Below, piece by piece: positions 23,111 through 35,209 of a stretch of DNA of 64,000 nucleotides. Made by a program: the position numbers and the translations under genes. The notes below the pieces were generated by a model. That model searched no databases and was not told the DNA's origin. It worked only from the letters and a program-made list of their open reading frames with translations. The DNA is from Bugulina stolonifera (taxonomy: Eukaryota; Bryozoa; Gymnolaemata; Cheilostomatida; Bugulidae): assembly GCA_935421135.1 (NCBI GenBank), contig OW285191.1:16942700-17006699 (forward strand). Direction: 5' to 3'. Numbering within the stretch: the first letter of the stretch is position 1; the number at the start of each line of letters is the position of its first letter.

Positions 23111-24771
23111 TGGGTACACTGATAAACAGTCTGCTGTATCAGTTCTTATAAAATATAATTTGCTAGACTGTAATTACTTAGATTTATGTTAAATAAAGCA
23201 GGAGTATTTTAGCAATTTGCTACCACAATACAGTGTACTATGCCAATTCTGCACCCAGATGATGACCGCTGGCTGGATACACATAATCTTCTTTCCTGGT
23301 TGGATTGGAACAGGTCTTCAGTTAATCTTCAAACAGATCTGTGAGACAACTATCTATTTGAAGTGTTGAAATACCAGTAGATGTAAAACTTATATCCCTT
23401 GTATAAATGCAAACTACTGCTAGAATAGGCAAAAACTGTTGGTATAATTATTGTTGAATTTTGTAAACACCTTAGTAATGAGCTATGACTTTCCTGATGT
23501 CATAGAGTTGGTTCACACTATGGAGAGAATACATTAACTCTGTTATCATGGATATTTATACTCTTTTTAAGTGTCATTAGGTTAGACCTACTACAACTGC
23601 TAGAAGGAAGTAAATAAATAATAGCATTTTTTCATATGTATTGTGGACCTCTAAGCCAGTGCTAATTTGTGAAATGTGTGTAAAGCACCAGAAACAAAAA
23701 ATATAGCTGTTGCTATTTGAAAAAAGTCAGCTAAATGTAACGAGTTTCAGAAATCACAGAGAAATGTAATTAACTTTTCTTAATTCATATCATGCTGTGC
23801 CAAGCCTCTATTTAGTTTTTGTCTTTTGCTGCGTTTGAACTTTTTACTGACCAGATTGGTTTCAGAATAATTTATTTCCAGGTGCTGATTGATAAGGAAG
23901 TAATCAATTAGGCTATTTTCTGTCTATTGGATGGGTGTCCATCTGGAGGTGTACAGTACTGACTACTGAGGATTTGGAACATTCTATTCCATGGTGAAAT
24001 ACATAGTAGACATAACATCCTATTATTAGTTATTACTTTGTAACAATGGTGTCTTATAATTTTTGCTAGTCATTGTGTTATAGTGTAATCTGTTACATGG
24101 AATACAATGGCATCAGCATGCAGTTATACTGGTGTATCAAGGAACTACTTCCACCAGATAAGATGGGGTTTAAATTGGGGTTGGTTGTTTGTAAAACTTC
24201 CAGATAAAGTACGTAGGCGAGTATTAGTACGTGAATTCACCCATATACTTACCAAATACAATATGACATTGCGTTGGTAAAGGTACATGGAAAGGTATAT
24301 AGAATGCAAAGTATATAATATGTAAAGCACACAGTCATAGAGGTCATAAATTTTTAAAATCGTCAAAGATTCTCATTAATTGTGATACACTGTAATTGAG
24401 TGTGCAGTGCATACTACTAATATAATAAAATACATGTAACGTGATCGTACATGTAAATGATAAATTCTTTGGTTGTGGGTGTAAAGAGCTCTGCAAAATC
24501 TGATGGTTGAACAGCTAGAGTTTGGAAGGTTGTGTCATGTCTGTATTTATGAAGAGAGAGCAACAATGAATCAGAAGACTGAGTCAAGTTCCCGGGTCAC
24601 TGAGGACATCTAGTGGTCATAAGATGTAAGACGCTTATACTGATTTCTTCCCAGCAGATGAATAATGTCTGCAATCCAGGAAGATTAGTGTGACTTTATA
24701 TTAAGTTTTTTACATAGAAATGAAACGTAAACGGTTTTTTAGCAATTGTTAGGCATTGGAGTGGCTGGAAC

Positions 24772-24900
24772 TTAAGTACATCTTACACCTACGGGTGCCC
24801 ACTCTAATAAGAGTGGATCCACAGGCTATTATATCATTAAGTACATCTTACACCTACGGGTGCCCACTCTAATAAGAGTGGATCCACAGGCTATTACATC
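24772..24900. repeat. 65-bp direct duplication with internal hairpin
   Basis: Two nearly identical adjacent copies (24772-24836 and 24837-24900). Each contains the hairpin ccactctaataagagtgg (7-bp stem, 4-base loop). The near identity implies a recent duplication. Confidence 0.93.
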
Positions 24901-26841
24901 GTTATTCCAACATAGTCTGAAAACATAATTATATAACACTACTATAAATCAATCAACCGACTAGTACCTATATACCTATAATTTGCTCTCATTTGGTATG
25001 AAATTCCCTCATTTTCAACCACCCACCCCAGATGCAGAATCTTCCATATTTAAATCAGATGAACTTGAAGGGTATTCTAGTACCACAAAATAGTTTAAAA
25101 TTAAGTAGATGCTGATAAAGTACAATACAATAATAATCATGTTATTATCTACATGTAACCGGTTGAAGAGCCAAACACACAGTGATATTGTACTTTGTGA
25201 TACTTGCTTATTTTATTCAAAACTGTTACAATATCATAATAGTAAAATCAATATAATTTTAATTCAAACTTATCATCTTTCTTACAATATGCAATAAATT
25301 ATAAAATAATGTCACAGATTGAAACCCACAATATTTTTTCAATATAATTATAACATCATCTTTGTTGAGCCTTGAATGACACGCACTAAAGTGAGTTATT
25401 GGCTACATTATGTCAGAATGTAATAATATTATAAAGTGCTGGAATGGACTGAGAGAAAGCTTAGCAAATGATCATAGCAATGAGCAAGTGAAGCTTAGCC
25501 ACTGTGGTGATTGACTTCCAACTATTGTGTGTAGAAGGCAGGAAAGTGAGGAGACATCATCCTGATTATGTTCATAGTTACCTACAAATATATTAAATAT
25601 TACATTCTAGACAAAGCGGGTGAGACATACACAGTCACGTCTCCACCCATAGTTCTAACAGGTAGATCTTATTAGAGGATATGCACCCAAACCTAACCCA
25701 AGGTCCTAAATACTCTACCAATGAAAGGTCTACCAGAGACGACTTTTATGGCGGCTTCTGCTTAGATAATATACATGTACGCTATAAATATTTTGTATAC
25801 TGGTATGAACCTGAAAAAGTTTGTCTAGCTTCTGTGTGGTTGATATTACTTGCCTGTCTATTTAAACAGATTAGCATTGGTATATAATATTGATGGCAAT
25901 GACAAACAGGTCCCACTAGGAGTCTGTAAGGGGGAGAGGGGAGAGAACAGAGTAATTACCAAATTGTTTACTTGTATAAAGCGGATTTAAGGCAGGCAGA
26001 AGAAGGTTAAAATTAAATAGGTAAAAAGCAAAAACCGATAAATGTGGTAATTGAATTTAAGTTTAGAGAAAATAACCAAGTAGGGTCACTTTCTCAGATT
26101 TTTGACTTATATTACACAAGAATACATTAATTGCACACATATAATATAATTATGCAGACTAGTTCAGCTGATGTAGCAAAAATTTAAATCTGTGGTTTCA
26201 TGACTCTGGGCGTTGAGTGACACTCTATGGTCATTGTGTAGAACACAGGAAAAACTACAACTCTCTGATAATTTTACTAGCATGTTGAGTAAAATCCATC
26301 TACTACCAGGATGTCAACCCATACTCAGAAGACAATGCGACTGACACTCAATTTGAATTTGGTTACAAAAAGTGAGATAAATATTTCAACACCCTAAACA
26401 TCCCAAATTTCTCAAGTAGATGTTTATCATTAATTATAAAATTTTAGTGACGTAATCGATCCACACCTGTTCAAAAATGACAGTTGATGATTATATATTG
26501 CTATAATTAACAAATTTAAATATTCTGAGACATAGAATGTAGTGATGTAAAAATTGTACTTAGACAATATCTTGATGTGACTCAGTAATTTAACAAAAAT
26601 CATATCTTATTACACAGTGTTGATGTCTATTAAAGACATTGAATAATTATATTGCGTTGTTTACATTTTATAATGATAAGACAGACACATGCTAACCAGT
26701 GCCAGTGTTATGATCTTATACGATTATTAGCTATAACATTATAAGATGTAAATAAACCTCTTGTTTGTAAGGAAGGAGTATATTTGCATTGTATTAATGA
26801 TAACTCACTGCTGATTGCTCAATGAAATTGCTGCTGCTCTA

Positions 26842-29800
26842 CTACTTCCTGTATCCGGAGTATTTCTTCATCAATGTTTCCACTTCCTGTTTGCTCGCTC
26901 GGTCCTGCAACCAACCAGTGTAATAACAGTAAACACACATTCATGCTATTAATACATGTTTGTACAGTACATGTATGTAGGCAGACAAGTAAGTAATAGT
27001 TGATCAAGTAATACTGTATGTGATAGGAATATCACCTTTCATATTCCAGACACCCTACAATAATGCTGAAATTAAATTCTACCTTACTGAATGCTATTAC
27101 TTGTATCCTGGTAAATATGTAAGCTAAAATATAAGATATTAATTTCTGGGACTAATATTTAGATGACTGGTTTTATTAGACTAGATAACTAATCTGAATG
27201 TAGAGAAACACACAGCTGGGCATGAAAATGGGTAATTTATGCGTATATTTTCTATAAGTGTTACCGATAAGAGGTCGGCGACAATTTTTATAGGTGATAT
27301 TTTCTTGCAAGGAAAATTAATTTGAGCAGTCAAGGACCTGGTTCTACTTTTGTAGAAATAGTTCATCTCTGGATGAATTCCAATCACCTAGGGCAGTGGA
27401 CAGACACACTAGCCCCAAACACCGGCTCAGCTTCACCAGTGAGCAATACCTGTGTGCTGAATCAAGTGTACACGAGACACGAAGTAAAGAAGCACTTCTA
27501 CTCCTGGAGTCAGGATAAACGGCAAAATCCGAGTTAATGTCCCTATAAAATAGCTACGTCGGCCTATGTTGGATGCACTGTACATTAGATATAACTGGTA
27601 GATGTACTACAATGTTGTATGCATGTAACATTTTAGTTAGTTTAATTCGACAGACTTGTATTTCTGCTTATGAATATTTTTTCCCAGAAAGTAGTAGACA
27701 AAATATATGGGCCCCACCCTTAATTCTACCCTTTTATTGCTGTCAGCTGTATTAAATTGGGTTTTACCTGTCCCATTGTCAACATATCACACTGAGTCAT
27801 TACATGTTATTACAATCGGCCCTTACCCACCCACCCCCAACAAAGTGTGCTAATTTAGGAACACAGTTGCTGTTCTGATGCAAAGGTGGAACCTATATAC
27901 ATTGCATTATTTAGTGTTTACTAACAATGTACTATGTACTTATTTGATGGATTGTTCTGCATAACAATGGATGAAAGTGAAATCTGATAGCATCTACACT
28001 TCAGTATTACACAAACACTGACACATGCATCACACAGCTGTAAGGGATTACAACTCCTACTAGGACTAGTGGGTAGACGGCATGAGCATCTGGCCTACTA
28101 GTCTAAACGAATCAGTAAAATGAGTTGAGTTCAGTGTAGTGGTAGGGAATATATAATTTTGAGTTCTTTAGATGGCTTTCAAATGTCATATAATATACAA
28201 ACAGTACGTGTAGTGTATGTGTAGCGTGTGCGTGCTTGCACGTGTTCGCGTAATATATGTATGTGTTGCTATGCATGAGTGTGTACGTGTATGTATATGT
28301 GTATGTGTACATGTATGTGTATGGATTACAAGTACCTTAATCCCCAGGACACTGGTTAAAGCTACTTCCTTACACCCCCACTTATATAGCCTGAGATTTG
28401 ATTAGTGAATCAAGCAGTAGAAGCTCACACCCACCCACATAATTATTATTATCTCTGGCACCGATCCTGTTCATATAATAACCTACCAGTATACCAGTGT
28501 ACCAGTATACCAGTGTACCAGTGTACCAGTATACCAGTGTACCAGTGTACCGGTGTTACAGGAAATATGAAAATACCCTTTTATGTTTGAACATTAAAAC
28601 TCTAATTATACTATTGATATAGCTTAATTATAAATTATTTATATTATATTATTATATTTCTCAGAGTCAACTTTATATAACAGGCTTAGGGATGTAACCT
28701 GTATACTGACCAATTAGGAACAAGTTAGAGCTATGTCTATAGTCAACAGCAGTCACCATTTTAGTGGTATGTAGAAACTATGTCAATATTCTACAATGTC
28801 ATGTAGAAACGATATCTACACTCTACAATGTCATGTAGAAACGATATCTACATTCTACAATGTCATGTAGAAACGATATCTACACTCTACAATGTCATGT
28901 AGAAACGATATCTACACTCTACAATGTCATGTAGAAACGATATCTACACTCTACAATGTCATGTAGAAACGATATCTACACTCTACAATGTCATGTAGAA
29001 GTTCTGTACGACTATCACAGAGTTACAGGGCGATGGATTACTGTTCACATATATACAGACTTTTAATTGAAGGGTATCATATTACAAACATTAACAATGT
29101 GACATACTGTAGGTGTATCATTGCTGAATAATTCTGTGAAATTAACAAACATACAGACTTGGGAGGTGTAAGAATACAACTCCATTTTATTTTATGAGTA
29201 ACAATATACTTGTACATGTACGTTCAGTTACACTGTAGTATTGTGTAAGTGTAGGTATACTCATAATAATATACATACATTTACACTGTAGTACCACATG
29301 TATGTAAAATATACTTGCCTCTGGCTTAACATCCAGTCTAGCCGCTTTATCCAACCAGGAAATGGCTGTGGAGTAATTTCTTTTTTCAATATAGCACTAA
29401 AACACATGAATATAATAAATGTATAAACTTGAATTAGAATGCGATAGTGCAATCAACCCTATCTCACAACAAAGCGGTATAAATAAATAACAAAAATATT
29501 AATTTCTTGAGAAATATATCAAATGAGGGAAAAGTAAAAATTCCCCGACAGGTTATGTGACAACCCTCACCAAAAACTAGCCCATCATTAATAATAATAA
29601 CAAAACTATAGTCAGGCAGTCCAGGATATTCTCACACTAATTTACAACCTTAACCCTAAATTTGTAAATTGAATGTCATTATACACTCCCTAGTTCCTCC
29701 GTATACCCAAGTTAGTCTGATGTGCAATGGAACATCTGAATATCATAATCCTTGTAAAGACCAGTCCATCAGCAGCAGGGTTTGGTATTGACCGTCCAGA

Positions 29801-32536
29801 TAAAGTATCATGTACTATATTAGGACTAGGTATTTGTGTAATTAAACAGAGGACAACTCCGTAAGGAAATCAAAGTGATGAAATACTTCACACCTGAAAC
29901 AACACCACATAGTTGCCATCAGTGAAGGCCCAGAACATGGAAGGTGGATAGTTGAGCCCATCTAAACAGAGTATAGGTAGTACTTACCTTGGCCAAGTAC
30001 AGCTGATTGTCTATCCAATGCCCTGGTTTCAGAGCCTCTGAGTTCTGGAAAGCCACCAGGGCCTCATCAATGGTGGCTGAAGGGAAATCAGATACCAGAG
30101 AGGTGGCCACCTTCCTCTCTACCCAAGTCATCATGTATATCTACATTTGTAGCAGAATCAAATATTACTAAGGGACGCCGTATACACCCCCACCTTCCTA
30201 GTGAACTTGGTCCTATCAATTGCAGTATTATAATAAATGAGAAGACAAATCCAACTATTACCAATTGTAGTCTACATCATAATACGCAAACATGTATCTA
30301 GAGCAGTAAAGGACTAATGTACTCTGAGAGTAATGGGTAGAGTAGTATGTGATAGAAATGATCCTAACTACTAGTCGTCTAATCTTTGGAGCACACATCA
30401 TACTCTACAGGTATGAAACCAGGCGTGGGTTTACTTCCAAGCAGCACAACAGCAAACAGTACAAAGCAGGGGCCTCTATAAATTGCTCTAATGACTTTAC
30501 CATACTTCAGCCTTCTAAGAATAAGTTCTATACAGAAACATGACCTACATAGAATTACATGTTATATAGTAATAAGTGACCTACTTGCACAGTAGCACCA
30601 TCGGCCAATAGAATAACACTTTATATAGTAATAAGTGACCTACTTACAGAGTAGCACCATCGGCCAAGAAGATAATAACTCATCTCATCTTTGTTATTCA
30701 GTTTAATAGCAGAATCGATTCTCTGTCTGAATGTACAACCATTGGCTATCTTCTCTTGTAGTGAGACATAGTCACCAACATTACCAATAGTTATGGCACA
30801 CCTATTGGCATACAAAGAGTATATTACATTTTTATATAATACGCATGTACTTATTTTAATATAAATATTAGCATACAAGACATATCCCATATATTGCATT
30901 CATGTAGGCTGCTATACATGTGTACATGTTTAATAATCACAGGTTTGTTACGATGTAGTTAATCAGTCTACATTTGTATATGTTTATATCTACATGTACA
31001 TACATTGTACATCATACATATAATATTGACATCTTCATTTATATGTAATACACAGGCTAAACAGAGTACAGTGTAATGCGAGGATACAATAGCAACTATA
31101 TAACTTAATCCTCACCATTTGTGTACATCTGCAATGCTATCCCCACCATCACACTGGAGAGCGGCATACGCTAGATCTTTAGCACGAAAGGCATAAGTCT
31201 TCTTTGCCTCTGTGTTGGTGCTTACTAAATTTTGCTGATGGACTGCCTTGGCAAACCTCCAAAGGAATTCTGGGTTTGAATCCAATGAGGAGTCCTAGAA
31301 TAATCACAACACATCTGACCGACTTAAGTTATGGCAATATGATAATATTATGCTTTGCAACCTACTCAGATAGACATAAAATGGAGTTGTTTCCTCAACA
31401 TATGCAGGTTTAACAAGAGTGGATAACTCTAACTACAATGGGTATATTTGCACCACGTGCATGTTTACGCACACATGATAGTGCGATATAACAGATAAAT
31501 GAGGCATGGTTTATTTTTAAATTGTACCCTAGATGAAACATTAGCTCCTTTTGTGTGCAGTTTATATCAAGTCTAATATACCGGGGTATTAGTTTCGAGC
31601 TTCTGAGGTCCGTTAAATAGGATGGCTAAGTGGCTCGACAGCAACAAAAACAAAAACAAAAAAAAAATGTACATGTAATATATAATATAATGGCTCACCG
31701 ATTCATGAAGACTAGAAAGCTTATTGTATGCAGCTTCATTCTCTGCTGTAATGTCACTACAAAGATTGCCGTCAATATCAGCAAAATTGATTCCATCAGT
31801 AATACCCTCGCTGCTAGCAGTAAGCAGCGTGACGGAGGATTCGCTCACTTGTGGTTGCGGAACTTGTAGTTTCTCTTTGGACTGCTTTACAGTGGCAGAA
31901 GATTGGAAGAATATTTCATCACTAGATAAAAATAGAAAACGTCTTTGATAATGCTTATTGACAGACTGAAAACTAGAATATAATACAACAACAGTATTAG
32001 TTCAACTGACCAAAGCAAAATTATTTATTCATGCAAGTTACCGCTGTACCTCACAAGTTACAAATTCTAGGCGCTCAACATTGCAGTGTAATAGCAGATA
32101 TGATAGATAAGGAGAAAGGGAGCCACACTTACCCGGAGTCAGCACTAACATCTTGGAATTCATCGTCATCACTGGGCGACTCATTTGCTGTGAGGTAGCC
32201 ACTGAGAGAGAGGTTAGTACCAGATCTACTCAGTAACTTAGACCTAACAGCTTGCTCTAGACTAGCTATACGCTGAGACAGATCCTCTAAGAGTTGAATG
32301 GTTTCTGGTCCAGCCATTGTGTTTCCCAACACCCCATCACCATTGGCATTGACGGTTAAAGGTAGTGAGCTGCTAGTATGTTCTGGGCTACACTTCACAC
32401 AGACAGTTGAGTTCCGCCTTGAAGAAGCGGGTGTGCTGATAAAGGTGGCGTACCCTACAGCCCCAGCAACGGCCCCAACAGCAACACCACACGCGGCAGC
32501 AATTGCAAGGTACTTAGCGTCGTCAGAACTTGTCAT
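26842..32536 (-). CDS. RMDN3: regulator of microtubule dynamics (RMDN2/3-like) TPR protein
   Basis: Seven minus-strand exons: 32133-32536, 31699-31921, 31116-31294, 30648-30801, 29988-30140, 29319-29396, 26842-26904 (stop). The total is 417 residues, within the RMDN2/3 range. The start ATG has a good context (gccATGa). Residues about 9-31 form an alanine/glycine-rich transmembrane anchor, as in RMDN2 and RMDN3. A short helical segment (IQLLEDLSQRIASLEQAV) follows, then an acidic stretch with FFAT-like motifs (DDDEFQDVSAD about 123-133; EIFFQSSAT just after). The C-terminal half is the RMDN TPR domain: PEFLWRFAKAVH, VHKWCAITIGNVGDY, EKIANG, YYLLGRWCYS, TWVERKVATSL, CYIEKRNYSTAISWLDKAA. RMDN3 tethers ER to mitochondria by binding VAP proteins; this role here is inferred. 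The last intron uses a GC donor. Exon 4's donor region is tandemly duplicated. Confidence 0.9.
28486..28556. repeat. short minisatellite (accagtataccagtgt)n
   Basis: Alternating accagtat and accagtgt units, about eight copies, in the last intron of the RMDN-like gene. Confidence 0.9.
28769..28992. repeat. 32-bp tandem repeat, seven copies
   Basis: Unit begins atgtagaaacgatatctaca and ends ctctacaatgtc. The first copy is diverged, the other six are nearly identical. Each unit carries a small inverted repeat (tgtaga ... tctaca). There are no unique spacers, so it is a satellite, not a CRISPR array. Located in the last RMDN-like intron. Confidence 0.95.
30574..30670. repeat. tandem duplication of an exon-intron boundary
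   Basis: A unit of about 62 bp covering the last bases of RMDN-like exon 4 and its splice donor occurs twice. The shared part includes gtagcaccatcggccaa and agtaataagtgacctactt. The functional copy has a GT donor (acttac on plus at 30642-30647). The downstream copy reads acttgc, a GC donor-like remnant. Confidence 0.85.
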
Positions 32537-35209
32537 GGCAACATAGACATCCGATTAGTATAGCATTGCCAGTGTCACGCTACAATAGGGGAAATCCGTT
32601 GTGTTGTTTGCCTGAAATAATATTTAGATGCATCATACATAACAAATACCATCTAATGTCAGTCGAAGGAAAATGTTAACCTTTAGAGTATAAGGTTTCA
32701 TACCAGCATGGTTCCAGTTAGTTATTGACTATATCATCAGCCTTAGCCGACATACCTAAAGGGCCTGCTATCAGTAAGCTAATCGTCATCGGTAGCAATA
32801 CTACTACACAGGGTACATACATTGTACATCCTAAGATAAGTATACAAGTGCCAGTATATATAATATTTCTGTTGAAAGTTCAAAAATATACAATTCTAGC
32901 AGTTTACACCTAGGACTGAGAAATTGTAGATATCAGCAAGGCTAGCATTATTGGTATGCAGGATAGTATTAATAGATGCAAGAGTTCAGTTCCAGTTGAT
33001 CCTTAACTTAAGAGGTCAATCAAAAAAGATGCCGAAGTGATAAAGGTCAATATGATGACATGAAAGTACAGAAACATAAATAGCTCTTTCACAAACTTGA
33101 TGTTCGATATATTATGATGCTACCAAGCCAGTGCAAAAGCTGAAAAAACATCCTATTTTGAGATAGTTTAATTTTCAAGGGAGGCATACCATTAAAATAA
33201 TAAAAAACAAAATCTGGTATAGTAGCTACCTGTCATATACTATGAATAGAACTTTACATAACAGATGCCGGTACAAGTAAAATTAAGCTTCAGTTGAGTT
33301 TGACAAAATAACAACAAGTGCCTTTTATATGTGAACCACCCAGGGGTACAAAATAGTGCAGTACATTCAGTTAACTCAATATGGCAGCCAGAAAGCCCAG
33401 GCAGAGTGTCAAGTCTGGGAATAGCCATTGTTGATGCCAATAGCCATATCTCTGACAGTTTAAAATGATAAACTATTAAGGCATCATATCAGCCATTGGT
33501 TCCACAAAAACAGTCCTGGTAATAAAATTCCAGATTCTTTGTTTAAAACCTCTCATGTGCAACACTTGGTAAAAATTTTAGCAGTCAACTAACATGTTGG
33601 TCTTCCGAGAAGTTCTGATTGTTGCAACTGAAACCTCTGTCTCGATTTCTTCAAACTCCTTGTATAACAATTTCTGAGAATCTAAGTACCTGCAGGAGCA
33701 GGTCTACTGCCAGTTACCGGTTCGTTTAAGAAAAATACCTAATTGCCGATATCCCCAACTAAAAAGTAACTGTAATACTAGTAAAATAGAACCGGTACAG
33801 CACTAGTAGGTGCACACCTGTATTAGGACCAGCAATGAAAACAACGATCTGGCTCTTTGTCAAGTTTAGTGTCATCTCCAATGTATTAGCCTATGTCTAC
33901 AGAGCTGAAACATGATGCGCTGCGAAGATCTCAAGACACCTGCTTCAGTTTGATGTATACCTACTACTAATAGGTTATCATGAGTGAAAAATTCCAAAGG
34001 ATAGCCACAGTGAATCAGATGCTTAATTTATGACATTATTAGGAAAAATGGGGAGGATGAATGATGAGCAGCCGAGTTTTCGAGAACCACACTTTCAGCA
34101 CTTTGACTGCGTCTTTATTTCTTTTTATACCAGAAATCATGAATCTATTTTAATAGGTTCCATGCCTGATGTTATCAAATGCATCAAACTTGCTTGGTTG
34201 CAGAAGATGGCTGTATGCACAGTCAGTCATTCAATCAAGTTCATCAGAGACATTTCAAGTAGGTTTAGGTCCATCTCAAGTCTATCAAGTTATAAATAAT
34301 ATAATAACATAACTATCATAACTATTATAATAACATAACTATTACAATATTATTTTTGTCAACATTATTGTTATTTTATACAAACATACAATATCGAATA
34401 TGAATATCATATGAATATTTCTATTAATATAATATTTGTTTACTCTTCAGTCTTTTAATTTATGCTAATTTTAATGTTTTTATTTATGCGTAGGCCCTAT
34501 ATTAAAATAACAATTTATATTAAATATTTTAGCGCTTCAAAAGAAATTTAGTAACAAACAAAAAAACACGAGTTGTAATAAATACTATACTATATCAAAA
34601 ATTATTGAATTAAAAATTAAAATAACACTCCATAGCCTATAATGATTCCTGGCCACAGTTTTTGTAATGAATTTGCTTTTGTTTGGTTATGTAATTGTAT
34701 GGTACGTTCAGAGCTTTTTGTATTGTCTCTGTACTTACACTTGGTCTGTAACAAAAACGTTCGCATTCCTTAATGTCGGTAAGGAATATGTTTTAAAAAT
34801 TGTCAATAATTACTCGTGCAGCTACAACATCAACTCTACGACCTGTTGGTGACTTACAGCGATCAACAGGTGCCGGTTTTTGGTCAATTGAAACCCGATA
34901 ATATTGTAGGAAGAGAAACTGACTACAAAATAGTAGCGGTTTTTTCACAACCGAATAGATTGTTGGCTGTAACCGTCTCTATCAACCAATTAAATAGTAG
35001 ATTGCTTATTTTATGCAATTATTAACTTGATGCCGTAATATATTTTTGCTATATACTAAATGATGCAGGTAACATATATTTTCGTTAAACATACAATTGA
35101 ACGAATGCTGGCAACCTTTGTCCTTAGATTATAAACTGTAACCTTATTTTTTAATTAATGGATGCGTTATAATACCAAATAGTTTATAAACTTTGATAAT
35201 ACTACAATC
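32537..35209. other. intergenic region between divergent RMDN-like and DCTN6 genes
   Basis: Contains the upstream regions of both genes. No TATA box was identified for either. AT-rich sequence dominates 34300-34640. Small ORFs here (for example about 34030-34299) have no splice or family support. Confidence 0.6.

Larger units (their letters stand above)
22006..26841. other. intergenic region, GPA2-like to RMDN-like
   Basis: No supported gene. It contains a tRNA-like SINE fragment (about 23045), a 65-bp direct duplication (24772) and one small ORF with coding-like composition at 23240-23344 (34 codons). Another coding-like stretch at about 25613-25661 lacks an identifiable partner exon. Confidence 0.6.

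Noticed and set aside
25681..25887. 68-codon ORF in the GPA2-RMDN intergenic region
   Set aside because: No family match, and in-frame stops separate it from the nearby coding-like stretch at 25613-25661.
26819..27007. Reading the last RMDN-like exon in the longer open frame (GPSEQTGSGNIDEEIL...)
   Set aside because: The phase from exon 6 requires the other frame, which gives DRASKQEVETLMKKY, matching RMDN C-termini.
28769..28992. CRISPR-like regular 32-bp repeats
   Set aside because: Units are directly adjacent with no unique spacers, and the genome is eukaryotic.
34030..34299. 89-codon ORF upstream of DCTN6
   Set aside because: No recognisable family, no splice support and AT-rich composition.
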